A stretch of 64,000 nt of DNA from Salinibacterium sp. (GCA_019638845.1 JAHBSZ010000001.1:434001-498000); one strand, 5' to 3'; counted from the first letter of the stretch, positions 29,387 through 38,076 are shown. The notes: generated by a model from the letters alone, not told the origin. Program-made: numbers and translations.

Positions 29387-29806
29387 GTGATCCGAGTTTC
29401 CGTTCCCGCCACCATCGCGCGCCATCTCCTCGCGGTCGTGCTCGTGATCGCGGGATTCGGACACCTGGTGTTCGCGCGCGATACTTTCCAGAGCCAAGTG
29501 CCCGCCTGGGTCCCGCTCGACCCGGACTTCGTCGTTCTCGCCTCCGGTGTCGTCGAGCTCGCGTTTGCCGTAGCGCTCGTGGCGCTTCCCCGCTGGCGCG
29601 TCGCAGTCGGCTGGCTGCTCGCCGCGTTCTTCGTGGCGATCTTCCCCGGCAACATCGCCCAGTTCGTGACCCACACCGATTCCTTCGGCCTCAACTCGGA
29701 TGTCGCCCGTGGCGTGCGGCTGCTGTTTCAGCCGGTTCTCGTGCTCGTCGCGCTGTGGTCGACGGGCGCCTGGAAATGGTGGCGTTTGCGAAGGAGATCG
29801 GAATGA
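29387..29806 (+). CDS. DoxX-like small membrane protein
   Basis: 139 residues from GTG 29387; upstream extension runs into the neighbour and is rejected. Four hydrophobic segments. The N-terminal helix ends in GFGHLVFARDTFQSQVPAWVP, followed by DPDFVVLASGVVELAFAVAL, a pattern typical of DoxX-like proteins with four helices. Such proteins are often linked to redox or thiol-stress functions, but nothing here proves it. The next gene overlaps its stop (ATGA), so they form an operon. Confidence 0.8.
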   Translation: MIRVSVPATIARHLLAVVLVIAGFGHLVFARDTFQSQVPAWVPLDPDFVVLASGVVELAFAVALVALPRWRVAVGWLLAAFFVAIFPGNIAQFVTHTDSFGLNSDVARGVRLLFQPVLVLVALWSTGAWKWWRLRRRSE

Positions 29807-30483
29807 GAACGAGACTCGGCGGCATCGCCTTCCTGTCGGCCGCGGTTGCTTACCTGCTCGCCGAGACGGTCGCCGCCGCCGCATGGGTGTCCCCGCGCTA
29901 TGACTATGCGATGAACTACATCAGCGACCTCGGGGTTCCCGGGTGCGGAATCGAATACTCGGGGCGCTATCTCTGTTCCCCCTTCGCCCCGCTCATGAAT
30001 GCAGGTTTCATCGTCGACGGTGTGCTCTTCATGGTCGCGAGCTTCCTTCTTGCCCGGCACCTTTCGCGACGGTGGCGGGGCATCTTCCTCACTGTCGCTG
30101 TGCTCCACGGTGTCGGCAACGTGATTGTGGGACTGTTCGATGAGACGACCGGTTCGCTCGCCGCCGGGCTCCCCCACACCCACGTGATCGGTGCGACCCT
30201 CGCGATTCTGTTCGGTAATGTCACGGCGATCGTGGCGGGGAGCTGGGGTATCCGAGCAGGCCATCGCATCGGCTGGGTCGCTCTCGCGCTCGGGATCGTC
30301 GGGGTCATCGCGTTCGCGGTGCTCGCTGTCGACGGCCTCGGAATGCCGGAAGGGTTGGTCGAGCGCGTGGCGGTGTATCCGATCACCTCGTTCGAGCTGC
30401 TCGCGGGCGCGGTCGCCGTGTTGGCATCGGGCAGGATGTCCGCTAGAACGGTGGCGGGTCCGCTTCCCGTCGATTTCCGGTAG
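29803..30483 (+). CDS. DUF998 integral membrane protein
   Basis: 226 residues from ATG 29803, preceded by AAGGAG at 7 bases. Six hydrophobic segments; the motif YDYAMNYISDLGVPGCG after the first helix and FIVDGVLFMVASFLLARHL are typical of DUF998. A second member of the same family is encoded at 32299-32919. It is coupled to the DoxX-like gene. Its 3' end overlaps the convergent HNH gene by 41 bases, an unusually long tail-to-tail overlap. The function of DUF998 is not known. Confidence 0.85.
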   Translation: MRTRLGGIAFLSAAVAYLLAETVAAAAWVSPRYDYAMNYISDLGVPGCGIEYSGRYLCSPFAPLMNAGFIVDGVLFMVASFLLARHLSRRWRGIFLTVAVLHGVGNVIVGLFDETTGSLAAGLPHTHVIGATLAILFGNVTAIVAGSWGIRAGHRIGWVALALGIVGVIAFAVLAVDGLGMPEGLVERVAVYPITSFELLAGAVAVLASGRMSARTVAGPLPVDFR

Positions 30484-31651
30484 GGCTTGTCCACACTGCC
30501 CGCACTGCGCCGGGTGGTTTCTCGACCCGCCAGGTGGTGTGGTGTTTCATGGTGTGGTGTTTGCGGCATCGGGGCGCGAGATTGTCAACGGTGGTCGCGC
30601 CCCCGGCAGCCCAGGCGGTGGTGTGGTCAAGGTCGCAGTTCGCGGCACGTCGCCCGCAGCCCGGGAAGTCGCAAGTGGTGTGGCGGATGCTGAACCACCG
30701 TTTCATCGCCGCGGTCGGCCGATACTGTCGCGGGTCCATCTGAAGAACCGTGCCGCTGATCGGGTCGGTCAACAGACGAGTGATCGAGGGTGCGGTGCCC
30801 GCCAACCGTCGCGCGGTCTCTAGGTCGATGGGTCCGACTCCCTCCAAGAGCGCCGGCTCGGTGGATTGACCCAGCAGGGTGAGCATGGGGATCGTCAGCG
30901 CAAGGCTGATGCCCGGCTTTGACGGGGCCGCACTCCCGACCAACAGATCGGTGAACACATCTGCCCGCAACTGAGACATCGTGCGCGACTCGTCTGACTC
31001 GGTGAACAGGTCGAACGCGACCGCATCAAGCTGCGTGGTGACCTGCGCGAGTGTCTCGGCGGGCAGGTACGCGTTGAGCCAGCCCATTCCGTCACGACCG
31101 AGTTCGGTCCACACGCCGCGTTGCTGCGCGGCGAGCGTGTGCCGTTCTTCGGCAACCGTGGTGTGCAGCTTTTCGCGCACGGCTCGCGCCTTCGCCCGGA
31201 AGCGGGCTGGAGCAAGAGTGCGGGCGGCCTCAACCAACTGCGCGTCGAACTGGGCCCACGCGGCATCCGGCAATTCCACCACTACGGATGCGGCCTCCCG
31301 CGCGTTCTGCGTCGACACCTCACCCTCGACGAACCACGCCCACACCTGTGGCATCCGTGCGCGCAGCATGCTCGCAACATGTCCTTGCGACCGCACAGTC
31401 GACTCCGCGATGTTCAAACGCACTGCAAGATCGGCAACTGCCGCTCGGACCGCCAACTCAACTGCATCACCCCGCAGCATCTGCTCGTCGACAAACACCT
31501 CGGGGTGCACGGCCGCCTCGCGCAGGGTCTCGTCGATCGCGGCGAACACCGCTGCCGACGACCGCCACCCGGCCCGCTGTGCCACCTCAGCCTCAGCCAT
31601 GCGGAAGCCCACGCGCGTCTCAGCGCGGGTCGGATCCAACAACGAGGTCAT
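30443..31651 (-). CDS. DUF222 and HNH endonuclease domain protein
   Basis: 402 residues. The N-terminal about 300 residues are the helical DUF222 domain (AEAEVAQRAGWRSSAA; RLNIAESTVRSQGHVASML), followed by a C-terminal HNH nuclease: CDFPGCGRRAANCDLDHTTA, then GGATTVDNLAPRCRKHHTMK. The zinc-binding Cys pairs and catalytic DH are intact. This type is present in many copies in Actinobacteria and its biological role is not settled. ATG 31651 is upstream of a short non-coding region that holds a gene relic. It may have arrived in the accessory stretch by transfer, but composition does not obviously differ. Confidence 0.92.
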   Translation of the reverse strand: MTSLLDPTRAETRVGFRMAEAEVAQRAGWRSSAAVFAAIDETLREAAVHPEVFVDEQMLRGDAVELAVRAAVADLAVRLNIAESTVRSQGHVASMLRARMPQVWAWFVEGEVSTQNAREAASVVVELPDAAWAQFDAQLVEAARTLAPARFRAKARAVREKLHTTVAEERHTLAAQQRGVWTELGRDGMGWLNAYLPAETLAQVTTQLDAVAFDLFTESDESRTMSQLRADVFTDLLVGSAAPSKPGISLALTIPMLTLLGQSTEPALLEGVGPIDLETARRLAGTAPSITRLLTDPISGTVLQMDPRQYRPTAAMKRWFSIRHTTCDFPGCGRRAANCDLDHTTAWAAGGATTVDNLAPRCRKHHTMKHHTTWRVEKPPGAVRAVWTSPTGNRREADPPPF

Positions 31652-31718
31652 ACCAGTATGAGATCACCAACCGCTGACATTACTCTGCCGAGCTAGGCGC
31701 GATAGCGGGTATCCGGGG

Positions 31719-31853
31719 TCATCCATCCTGTGGAGGAGCGGCGGTCTTCGTGCGGAGCAGCCGATCTATGCCGATCCCGGAGACAACCGCCCACACGCCC
31801 TCCAACAGCAGGAAGCCCCACTGCTGACCGACAGCGGCGTCGACGGCCAACAC
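31719..31853 (-). pseudogene. Relic of a small two-to-three-helix membrane protein (CBU_0592-like C-terminus)
   Basis: In one minus-strand frame 44 codons (from a GTG-like codon at 31853 to TGA at 31719) encode VLAVDAAVGQQWGFLLLEGV followed by WAVVSGIGIDRLLRTK and a hydrophilic tail. This resembles the last third of small membrane proteins with the CBU_0592-like domain, whose C-terminus has NxxxxxxWPxxxLNxxWxxxG. The upstream two thirds are absent: the frame runs into a TGA at 31889-31891 and then the next gene. A 65-residue frame on the same strand (31693-31890) is Arg-rich and looks spurious. The interpretation as a decayed gene is an inference from a short match. Confidence 0.45.
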
Positions 31854-31927
31854 AGTCGATCGTCGGGTCTGGCGCCGGCGGCAGGCTCATGCTCCGACCC
31901 TAGCGTGAGGGTGGGTGCGTTACCGGG

Positions 31928-32221
31928 TCAGTAACTACCCTTAATCACGAAGAACGAGCCGCGGATGACTCCGGCGAGCTTGGACTTCTGGCGCGCGAAC
32001 CTGAAGCGCGACGCGAGCTCGTCGGGAATCTCCATCCCCTCGGAGAGCTTGAACCCGACCGCTCGCTTGCCGCCGTCCGCAATCGCGTACATTACGTTAA
32101 TCGCGAGCCCGGACTCGTAGAAGACGTAGGTCATGCGAAGGCCGTCGACTTCGAAGTCGGTCGCCTCGAGCGGGGTGGACTCGATGACGATGTCGCGCTC
32201 GGCCTTGAGGATGCCGGTCAC
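31928..32221 (-). CDS. Small conserved-looking protein of unknown function
   Basis: 97 residues from GTG 32221. It is soluble, with a beta-rich first half (MTYVFYESGLAINVMYAIAD), a Gly-Lys turn, a helix FKLSEGMEIPDELASRFRFA, and a basic C-terminus ending in the hydrophobic strand VIRGSFFVIKGSY. No signal peptide, no cysteines. Third-position G/C is high, as in real genes here, but no ribosome-binding site is obvious. No family is recognised. Confidence 0.65.
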   Translation of the reverse strand: MTGILKAERDIVIESTPLEATDFEVDGLRMTYVFYESGLAINVMYAIADGGKRAVGFKLSEGMEIPDELASRFRFARQKSKLAGVIRGSFFVIKGSY

Positions 32222-32286
32222 CCGGCCGACTGCTTCGGCGGCATCCTACCTGCCGAAAGTCCCTAGTCCTCGTTGTGCGATCCTCT

Positions 32287-32292
32287 TAACGT
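32287..32292 (+). promoter_or_regulatory. Putative -10 element of the second DUF998 gene (leaderless)
   Basis: TAACGT ends six bases before ATG 32299, with no ribosome-binding site. Confidence 0.4.
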
Positions 32293-32298
32293 CAACTT

Positions 32299-32919
32299 AT
32301 GTCCAACTCGCGCCCCGCTACTGCCGTTGACTCACGATCCTTGGCCATCGTCGCCCTAATCGGGCTCGGAGGTGGCCTGCTCGGCCTCGGGACCGCCCCC
32401 GTCGTCATGCCAGAGGACTATAGCTGGGTTACCAATTCCATCAGCGAGTCTGGGGCACAGCAACTCCCTGGTGCGTGGCTCGCGCGCAGCGGTTTCCTGC
32501 TGTTCGGTCTGGGGGCGGTACTCACGGCCATCGTGCGCGCCCGCGTGTGGCGGTGGGGCGCCGTCTACCTCCTCGCGGCATTCGGAGTGCTGCTGATCTG
32601 TTGCGCGGCCTTCTCCACTCGCCAATGGGTGAGCGACGCACCCTTCGATCCCACCGAGAACGTGCTGCACTCCTTGGCCGCAACGGTGATGGGGTTCTGC
32701 TACGGGATCGGCGTCTTGCTGGTTGTGATTCTCGACCGCACAATGATGCCGGCCCAGAGAGTGCTCGGCTATGTCGCGGTCACGAGCTCTGTCGTACTGC
32801 CTATCTCCGTGGGACTGGTTCCGTCCTTGGGCGGGGTGCTGCAGCGGCTCATGTTTGCCATCGCGTTCGCGTGGTTCATTATCGAGGCGGTGCGCGGCCG
32901 ACGGTCTGCTAGTTATTGA
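32299..32919 (+). CDS. DUF998 integral membrane protein, second copy
   Basis: 206 residues, six hydrophobic segments. The family features are EDYSWVTNSISESGAQQLPG after helix 1 and ARSGFLLFGLGAVLTAIVRA, comparable in position to YISDLGVPGCG and VDGVLFMVASF of the copy at 29803-30483. The two copies are clearly diverged, so this is not a recent duplication. The 3' end overlaps convergent ychF by 11 bases. Function unknown. Confidence 0.82.
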   Translation: MSNSRPATAVDSRSLAIVALIGLGGGLLGLGTAPVVMPEDYSWVTNSISESGAQQLPGAWLARSGFLLFGLGAVLTAIVRARVWRWGAVYLLAAFGVLLICCAAFSTRQWVSDAPFDPTENVLHSLAATVMGFCYGIGVLLVVILDRTMMPAQRVLGYVAVTSSVVLPISVGLVPSLGGVLQRLMFAIAFAWFIIEAVRGRRSASY

Positions 32920-33982
32920 ACCTGAACTCCACCACGTCGCCATCCTGCATGACGTACTCCTTGCCCTCGATGCGCGCCTTGCCCTTTGCGCGCGCCTCGG
33001 CGATCGAGCCCGTCGCGACGAGGTCATCGAAGCCGATGACTTCCGCCTTGATGAAGCCCTTCTCGAAGTCGGTGTGGATGACGCCAGCTGCCTGCGGCGC
33101 CTTCCAGCCCTTACCGATCGTCCACGCCCGCGACTCCTTGGGACCGGCGGTCAGGTAGGTCTGCAGTCCGAGTGTGTCGAACCCGATGCGCGCGAGCTGA
33201 TCGAGGCCGCTCTCCTCTTGGCCAGTCGACGCCAACAGTTCCGCCGCGTCCTCCGGTTCGAGGTCGATAAGTTCGGATTCGAGTTTCGCGTCGAGGAAGA
33301 TCGCCTTGGCCGGCGCAACGAGGGCCGCGAGGGATGCCAGAGCCGCAGCATCCCCGAGAATGGCCTCGTCGACGTTGAACACGTAGATGAAAGGCTTCGC
33401 CGTGAGTAGGCCGAGCTCTTTGATGAGCGAGAAGTCGGCGCTGGACGACGACAACGGCTTGCCCGCGTCGAGCACCGCGCGAGCGGCGAGCGCCGTCTCG
33501 AGCACGGCAGGTTCGATGCGCTTGGTCTTGAGTTCCTTCTCGTAGCGCTCGATCGCCTTCGAGAGGGTCTGGAGGTCGGCGAGGATCAGCTCGGTGTTGA
33601 TGGTCTCCATGTCGGATGCGGCGTCGACCTTGCCGTCGACGTGCACGACGTCGGCATCGGTGAAGCCACGGATGACCTGCGCAATCGCATCCGCCTCGCG
33701 AATGTTCGCCAGGAATTTGTTGCCAAGCCCCTCGCCCTCGCTGGCGCCCTTCACGATGCCGGCGATATCGACGAAGGAGACCGGAGCCGGCAGGATGCGT
33801 TCGCTACCGAAGATTCCCGCGAGCACCTCCAGTCGCTTGTCGGGCAGGTTGACGACACCGACATTCGGTTCGATTGTCGCGAACGGGTAATTTGCCGCAA
33901 GCACCTGGTTCTTGGTGAGGGCGTTGAACAGGGTCGATTTGCCGACGTTCGGAAGACCGACGATCGCGATAGTGAGAGCCAC
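32909..33982 (-). CDS. ychF: Redox-regulated Obg-like GTPase/ATPase YchF
   Basis: 357 residues from GTG 33982, the normal YchF length. P-loop GLPNVGKSTLFNALT, switch/G3 FVDIAGIVKGAS and the NVDE-type specificity motif (FNVDEA) mark it as the ATP-preferring Obg relative. A coiled-coil insertion and the C-terminal TGS domain (ending VMQDGDVVEFRFNN) complete it. It binds ribosomes and is linked to stress responses in other bacteria. A longer frame to 34315 is antisense to the exonuclease gene and is rejected. TACGCT lies 8 bases upstream of the GTG. Confidence 0.96.
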   Translation of the reverse strand: MALTIAIVGLPNVGKSTLFNALTKNQVLAANYPFATIEPNVGVVNLPDKRLEVLAGIFGSERILPAPVSFVDIAGIVKGASEGEGLGNKFLANIREADAIAQVIRGFTDADVVHVDGKVDAASDMETINTELILADLQTLSKAIERYEKELKTKRIEPAVLETALAARAVLDAGKPLSSSSADFSLIKELGLLTAKPFIYVFNVDEAILGDAAALASLAALVAPAKAIFLDAKLESELIDLEPEDAAELLASTGQEESGLDQLARIGFDTLGLQTYLTAGPKESRAWTIGKGWKAPQAAGVIHTDFEKGFIKAEVIGFDDLVATGSIAEARAKGKARIEGKEYVMQDGDVVEFRFNN

Positions 33983-34045
33983 GGAGGTCAAGCGTACCGG
34001 CGTGCCCCACCGACGAGCGTCAGTGCCCCGTGTGACCATCGTCAT

Positions 34046-34639
34046 GTGCCCCTGAATTTCACCGCGATCGACTTCGAGACCGCCAACAACTCGGCGGCGA
34101 GTGCGTGCTCGGTCGGCATGGTGAAGGTCCGCGACGGCATCGTCGTCGATACCGCGTACTGGCTTATCAAGCCGCCGCTCGGGCACGACGCCTTCCTTGA
34201 GTGGAATGTTCGCATCCACGGCATCATGGCGGTGGATGTCGCTGACGCGCTGCTGTGGAGCGAACAGCTGCCCGACCTCACCGCCTTCGCGGAGAACGAT
34301 GTGCTCGTCGCCCACAACGCGGGCTTCGACATGGGCGTCATCGCCGCCGCCTGCGCCGCCTCATACGTGCCGACCCCGAGCTACGACTACCTATGCAGCC
34401 TCCAGGTCGCACGCAAGACCTACCACCTGGACTCATACAAGCTTCCCATCGCCGCGATGGCCGCCGGCTTCGAAGACTTCGAGCACCACAATGCTGCAGC
34501 GGATGCCGCGGCCTGTGCCGCGATCATCGTGCACGCCGCACGGCGCCACGGAGCGTCGGACATAACAGAACTGGCGGAAGCCGCCGGCGCGCGCATCAAG
34601 CGAGTCGGCAGCCCCGAGCGAGGAACCGTGCCGGCCTAA
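34046..34639 (+). CDS. DEDDh 3'-5' exonuclease (DnaQ/RNase T-like)
   Basis: 197 residues from GTG 34046. Exo I motif FTAIDFETANN (Asp9, Glu11), Exo II VLVAHNAGFDMGVI (Asp), and Exo III HHNAAADAAACAAI (His and Asp) are complete, so the exonuclease should be active. It resembles the short DNA polymerase III epsilon-like exonucleases of Actinobacteria; no polymerase or BRCT domain is attached. It is divergent from ychF with 63 bases between. The substrate (DNA or RNA) is not predictable. Confidence 0.9.
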   Translation: MPLNFTAIDFETANNSAASACSVGMVKVRDGIVVDTAYWLIKPPLGHDAFLEWNVRIHGIMAVDVADALLWSEQLPDLTAFAENDVLVAHNAGFDMGVIAAACAASYVPTPSYDYLCSLQVARKTYHLDSYKLPIAAMAAGFEDFEHHNAAADAAACAAIIVHAARRHGASDITELAEAAGARIKRVGSPERGTVPA

Positions 34640-34647
34640 ACCGGCAC
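34628..34647. terminator. Hairpin over the exonuclease stop codon, likely bidirectional terminator
   Basis: GTGCCGG (34628-34634), loop CCTAAA containing the TAA stop, and CCGGCAC (34641-34647) form a perfect 7-bp stem. T-rich sequence (CTTCTTGCTCTTGTT) follows on the plus strand. It separates the convergent exonuclease and secreted-protein genes. Confidence 0.6.
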
Positions 34648-34652
34648 GCTCC

Positions 34653-36473
34653 CTACTTCTTGCTCTTGTTCTGTGACGCGAAGTAGCTCACGCAGTCGCC
34701 CTGATTCTTGAACATGGGAAGGGTACTCGTCTGCCAGCCACCCTTCTTGCACTGGTCCTTGTTGGCCAGAATCACCTCTGGCGTCGGGTTATAACCAAGC
34801 GTGAACGGCGAGAACGAGTCTGTTTGTCCGCACACGCGTCCGGAGGTGCGACTCGTCGTGATGTTCTGCCACTGATAGCTATTCGGACCGACCTGTTTGT
34901 AGTGGTACAGCCACGGGATGCCCCCAGTGAGGTTCGCGGGATCGTAGGTGATGCATACCTCGACGAGGCCGCTGAAGGCCGCGGTAGTCGAGATGTGGTA
35001 GTAGATCTGCGGACTACTCGCCAGAATGAACGCGTTAGTGACCGGGCCCGTGGTCGATGCGGCAACCGAGGTGCTGCCCGAGGTCGACACGTTCGGGAAG
35101 AGCAAGTCGACGAGCGTCGGACCGATGGGGATCGAGCTTGTTACACCAGTTCCCACAACCGTCGCAGCCGAGTTGGACGCTGACGGGAGGGTAACTTGGA
35201 AGGAACTGTAACTACCCGCCGGCCAGTAGCGATTCGCCGGATCGCCGATGACCAGTTGGTAGCCGCCCAGCGGCGAATTGTTCGGCACCTCGAACGTCGC
35301 AGACAGCACGCCGTCCGATCCGACCGTTCCCGTGCCGACGTTGATGGCATCCGGCGGGAGGGTCGCCCCCGTGAGGTAGAAGAAGAAGTAGTCGAGGCCT
35401 GGAGCCAGCCACAACTGCTCGCTCTCGCCGGGCGTCAGGCCCGATGCGGTGACAGTCGCCGTCACCCCCGGGAACAGCTCTGGATTGGTGCCGGAACCCG
35501 CGACGGCGGCCTCACGACCCAGAGCGAAGGGGGTCTCCTGATTTTGCCAATCCATCACGAAGGGAACGAAGCCTCCTGAGGTCGTGTAGTAGCCGACGAG
35601 TTGTCCCTGATCGGCTGGTCCCGCGACATCCGGCAGCAGGTAGAAGCTGTAGGTCTTGCCGGGCCAGTCAGGAATCGTCACCTCAATTACACCGCCGGGA
35701 TCGATGCTGGTTTGGAAGACATCCGCGATGCTGCCCGCGTTCTGATCTCCGCCCCACGTGTCGGATAACCACAGCTTCTCTACGACGCCGGGAACCGCAA
35801 GGTCGGCTCCGAGACCGATTCGCAGCACCGAGTCCGTTGGGTTGACAATGCGCAGATCGAGCACAGGCACCAAGGTGTCGTCCGAGAAGGGCGATTGTCC
35901 GATCCTCGAGTCGAGGCTGATCTCGTACTGGTCGGTAACGACCGGCAGCGGTTCAGCGGCAATTGGCAGTGAGCTGAACCCGATCACGTAGTCACCCGTG
36001 TAGGCCGAGCCGTCCTGAACCCCACACACCACCCCCGGCGATGGGATGCTCGTGGTGATGTTGTCCCACACTTGTGTCGTGGGGCCATTCCCGTCCGCGT
36101 AGAGGGTCGGATATCCCGAACCCGGGTCGTAGCTGATGCAGATCTGCACCGTGCCGCCGAAGAACTGGGCACCGGCGTCGCTGAAGAGGTACACGTAGTC
36201 GCTCACGTCGCCGAGCGCCGAGGTGTCCCAGGACGCCACGCTCGACGTTCCAAAGTACACGTCACCCTCCACGAGTACTTCGCTGAGCGTCACCGTGAGA
36301 TCGGTGCCGTCCAGCGTCGTGCCTACCGTGACATCCGTCCCAGCTGGCGTGGAGACGTAGGCGTCCGAGTCCGCGTACGCGGGCGACACCACGCCAACCG
36401 CGACAAGGCCCACGACGAGACCGGCACTTACGCCGATGCGAGAAACAGTCCTGCCAAGATCTGAACGTGACAT
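34653..36473 (-). CDS. Large secreted protein with duplicated domain and C-terminal Cys motif, function unknown
   Basis: 606 residues. ATG 36473 follows GAGGAG at 7 bases. A signal peptide (cleavage probably after SPAYA, residue 34) predicts export. Two copies of one module are visible: residues about 109-166 (VQICISYDPGSGYP ... VWDNITTSIPSPGVVCG) and about 504-562 (VEVCITYDPANLTGG ... QWQNITTSRTSGRVCG). Between them is a long beta-rich part rich in Gly, Pro and Thr. The tail has DQCKKGGWQTSTLPMFKNQG then CVSYF, a two-Cys motif seen at the C-termini of many actinobacterial secreted proteins. No catalytic motif or sortase signal is seen; a surface or binding role is a guess. Confidence 0.88.
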   Translation of the reverse strand: MSRSDLGRTVSRIGVSAGLVVGLVAVGVVSPAYADSDAYVSTPAGTDVTVGTTLDGTDLTVTLSEVLVEGDVYFGTSSVASWDTSALGDVSDYVYLFSDAGAQFFGGTVQICISYDPGSGYPTLYADGNGPTTQVWDNITTSIPSPGVVCGVQDGSAYTGDYVIGFSSLPIAAEPLPVVTDQYEISLDSRIGQSPFSDDTLVPVLDLRIVNPTDSVLRIGLGADLAVPGVVEKLWLSDTWGGDQNAGSIADVFQTSIDPGGVIEVTIPDWPGKTYSFYLLPDVAGPADQGQLVGYYTTSGGFVPFVMDWQNQETPFALGREAAVAGSGTNPELFPGVTATVTASGLTPGESEQLWLAPGLDYFFFYLTGATLPPDAINVGTGTVGSDGVLSATFEVPNNSPLGGYQLVIGDPANRYWPAGSYSSFQVTLPSASNSAATVVGTGVTSSIPIGPTLVDLLFPNVSTSGSTSVAASTTGPVTNAFILASSPQIYYHISTTAAFSGLVEVCITYDPANLTGGIPWLYHYKQVGPNSYQWQNITTSRTSGRVCGQTDSFSPFTLGYNPTPEVILANKDQCKKGGWQTSTLPMFKNQGDCVSYFASQNKSKK

Positions 36474-36585
36474 GCGAGGCTCCTCATTACATTACGAGCG
36501 ATCAACCCCCACTGCTTATGGGGCGAATCGTACTCCCAATGTCCTCACCCGAACAGAGGAATTTTCGCGTTCGCGTCGAGTGCTC

Positions 36586-38076
36586 CTAGTTCTGCGGGAA
36601 GCCCAGGTTGATCCCGCCGTGGCTGGGGTCGAGCCAGCGTGACGTGATCGCCTTCTCGCGCGTGAAGAAGTTGACCGACTGCATGCCGTACGCCTTCGCG
36701 TCGCCAAACAGTGAGTCCTTCCAGCCACCAAACGAGTAGTACCCGACCGGCACCGGGATCGGCACGTTGATGCCGACCATGCCGACCTGCACCTCGCGCT
36801 GGAATCGGCGTGCGGCCCCACCGTCATTCGTGAAGATCGCGGTGCCGTTGCCGTACTGCGAAGCGTTGATCAGCGCGACACCTTCTTCGTAGGTCTTCAC
36901 GCGCACGATCGACAGCAGCGGTCCGAAGATCTCGTGCTTGTAGACGTCAGACGTCGTTGCGACGTTGTCGATCAGGGTCGGGCCGAGCCAGAAGCCGCCA
37001 GCACCCCCGTCGACGTCGATCCCGCGGCCGTCGACCACGACTGTTGCGCCGTCCGCTGTCGCGATGTCGATGTAGCTCGCGACCTTGTCGCGGTGCTCCT
37101 TCGTGATGAGCGGACCCATGTCACAGCCACGCGTTCCGTCGCCGACCTTGAGGCCGGTCATCCGTTCCTTGATCTTGGCGATGAGCTCGTCTGCGACCGG
37201 CTCGACCGCGACGACGACCGAGATCGCCATGCACCGCTCACCGGCGGAGCCGAAGCCCGCGTTGACTGAGGAGTCAGCGACCAAGTCGAGGTCGGCGTCC
37301 GGCAGCACCAGCATGTGGTTCTTCGCGCCACCCAAGGCCTGCACACGTTTGCCTGCCTTGGCAGCGTTCTCGTAGATGTACTTCGCGATGGGGGTAGAGC
37401 CCACGAAGCTAATCGCGGCGACGTCCGGATGCTCGAGCAGGGCATCCACGGACTCTTTGTCACCGTGCACGACATTGAAGACGCCGTCGGGCAGGCCAGC
37501 CTCCTTGAGTGCCTTCGCCATCCAGATCGCGGCGGACGGGTCTTTCTCCGACGGCTTGAGGATCACGGCATTGCCCGCAGCGATCGCCACCGGGAAGAAC
37601 CACAACGGCACCATCGCCGGGAAGTTGAACGGGCTGATGATGCCGACGACGCCGAGCGCCTGCTTGACGGAGTAGACATCCACCCCCGTCGAGACATTTT
37701 CGCTGTGCTCACCCTTCATCAGGTGAGGAATGGAGGTCGCCCACTCGACGACTTCAAGGCCGCGAGACACTTCGCCGAGCGCATCGGAGGTGACCTTGCC
37801 ATGCTCGTTGGTGAGGATCGCGGCGACCTCGGCTTTGCGCGCGTTGAGGATCTCGCGGAACGCGAACAGCACCTGCTGGCGCTTGGCGAGTGACGTCTCC
37901 GCCCACTCCGGGAACGCCGCCTTGGCGACCTGCACTGCGGCATCGACGTCCGCGGTGGACGCGAGGCGCACCTCCCGGGAGACGGTGCCTTCAGCGGGGT
38001 TGTAGACGGGCGAGGTGCGGGTGGAAGCTCCGGCGAACGCGGCGCCGCTGACCCAGTGGTCGAGGATGTCTGTCAT
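36586..38076 (-). CDS. mmsA: CoA-acylating methylmalonate-semialdehyde dehydrogenase
   Basis: 496 residues from ATG 38076. It oxidises methylmalonate or malonate semialdehyde with NAD and CoA to propionyl-CoA or acetyl-CoA in valine and inositol catabolism. Catalytic Cys282 lies in GSAGERCMAISVV. The subfamily is marked by SPFNFPAMVPLWFFPVAIA and by GGAKNHMLVLPDADL, which replaces the usual general-base Glu motif of hydrolytic aldehyde dehydrogenases. The longer frame upstream overlaps the LysR gene and is rejected. It follows the LysR gene on the same strand after 70 bases. Confidence 0.93.
   Translation of the reverse strand: MTDILDHWVSGAAFAGASTRTSPVYNPAEGTVSREVRLASTADVDAAVQVAKAAFPEWAETSLAKRQQVLFAFREILNARKAEVAAILTNEHGKVTSDALGEVSRGLEVVEWATSIPHLMKGEHSENVSTGVDVYSVKQALGVVGIISPFNFPAMVPLWFFPVAIAAGNAVILKPSEKDPSAAIWMAKALKEAGLPDGVFNVVHGDKESVDALLEHPDVAAISFVGSTPIAKYIYENAAKAGKRVQALGGAKNHMLVLPDADLDLVADSSVNAGFGSAGERCMAISVVVAVEPVADELIAKIKERMTGLKVGDGTRGCDMGPLITKEHRDKVASYIDIATADGATVVVDGRGIDVDGGAGGFWLGPTLIDNVATTSDVYKHEIFGPLLSIVRVKTYEEGVALINASQYGNGTAIFTNDGGAARRFQREVQVGMVGINVPIPVPVGYYSFGGWKDSLFGDAKAYGMQSVNFFTREKAITSRWLDPSHGGINLGFPQN

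Noticed and set aside
31693-31890. 65-codon minus-strand frame in the 31652-31927 gap
   Set aside because: Arg-rich, no structure; another frame over the same bases shows a membrane-protein remnant, so this one is probably incidental.
33641-34045. 135-codon N-terminal extension of the exonuclease
   Set aside because: Antisense to ychF; Exo I motif is at residue 9 from GTG 34046, as expected.
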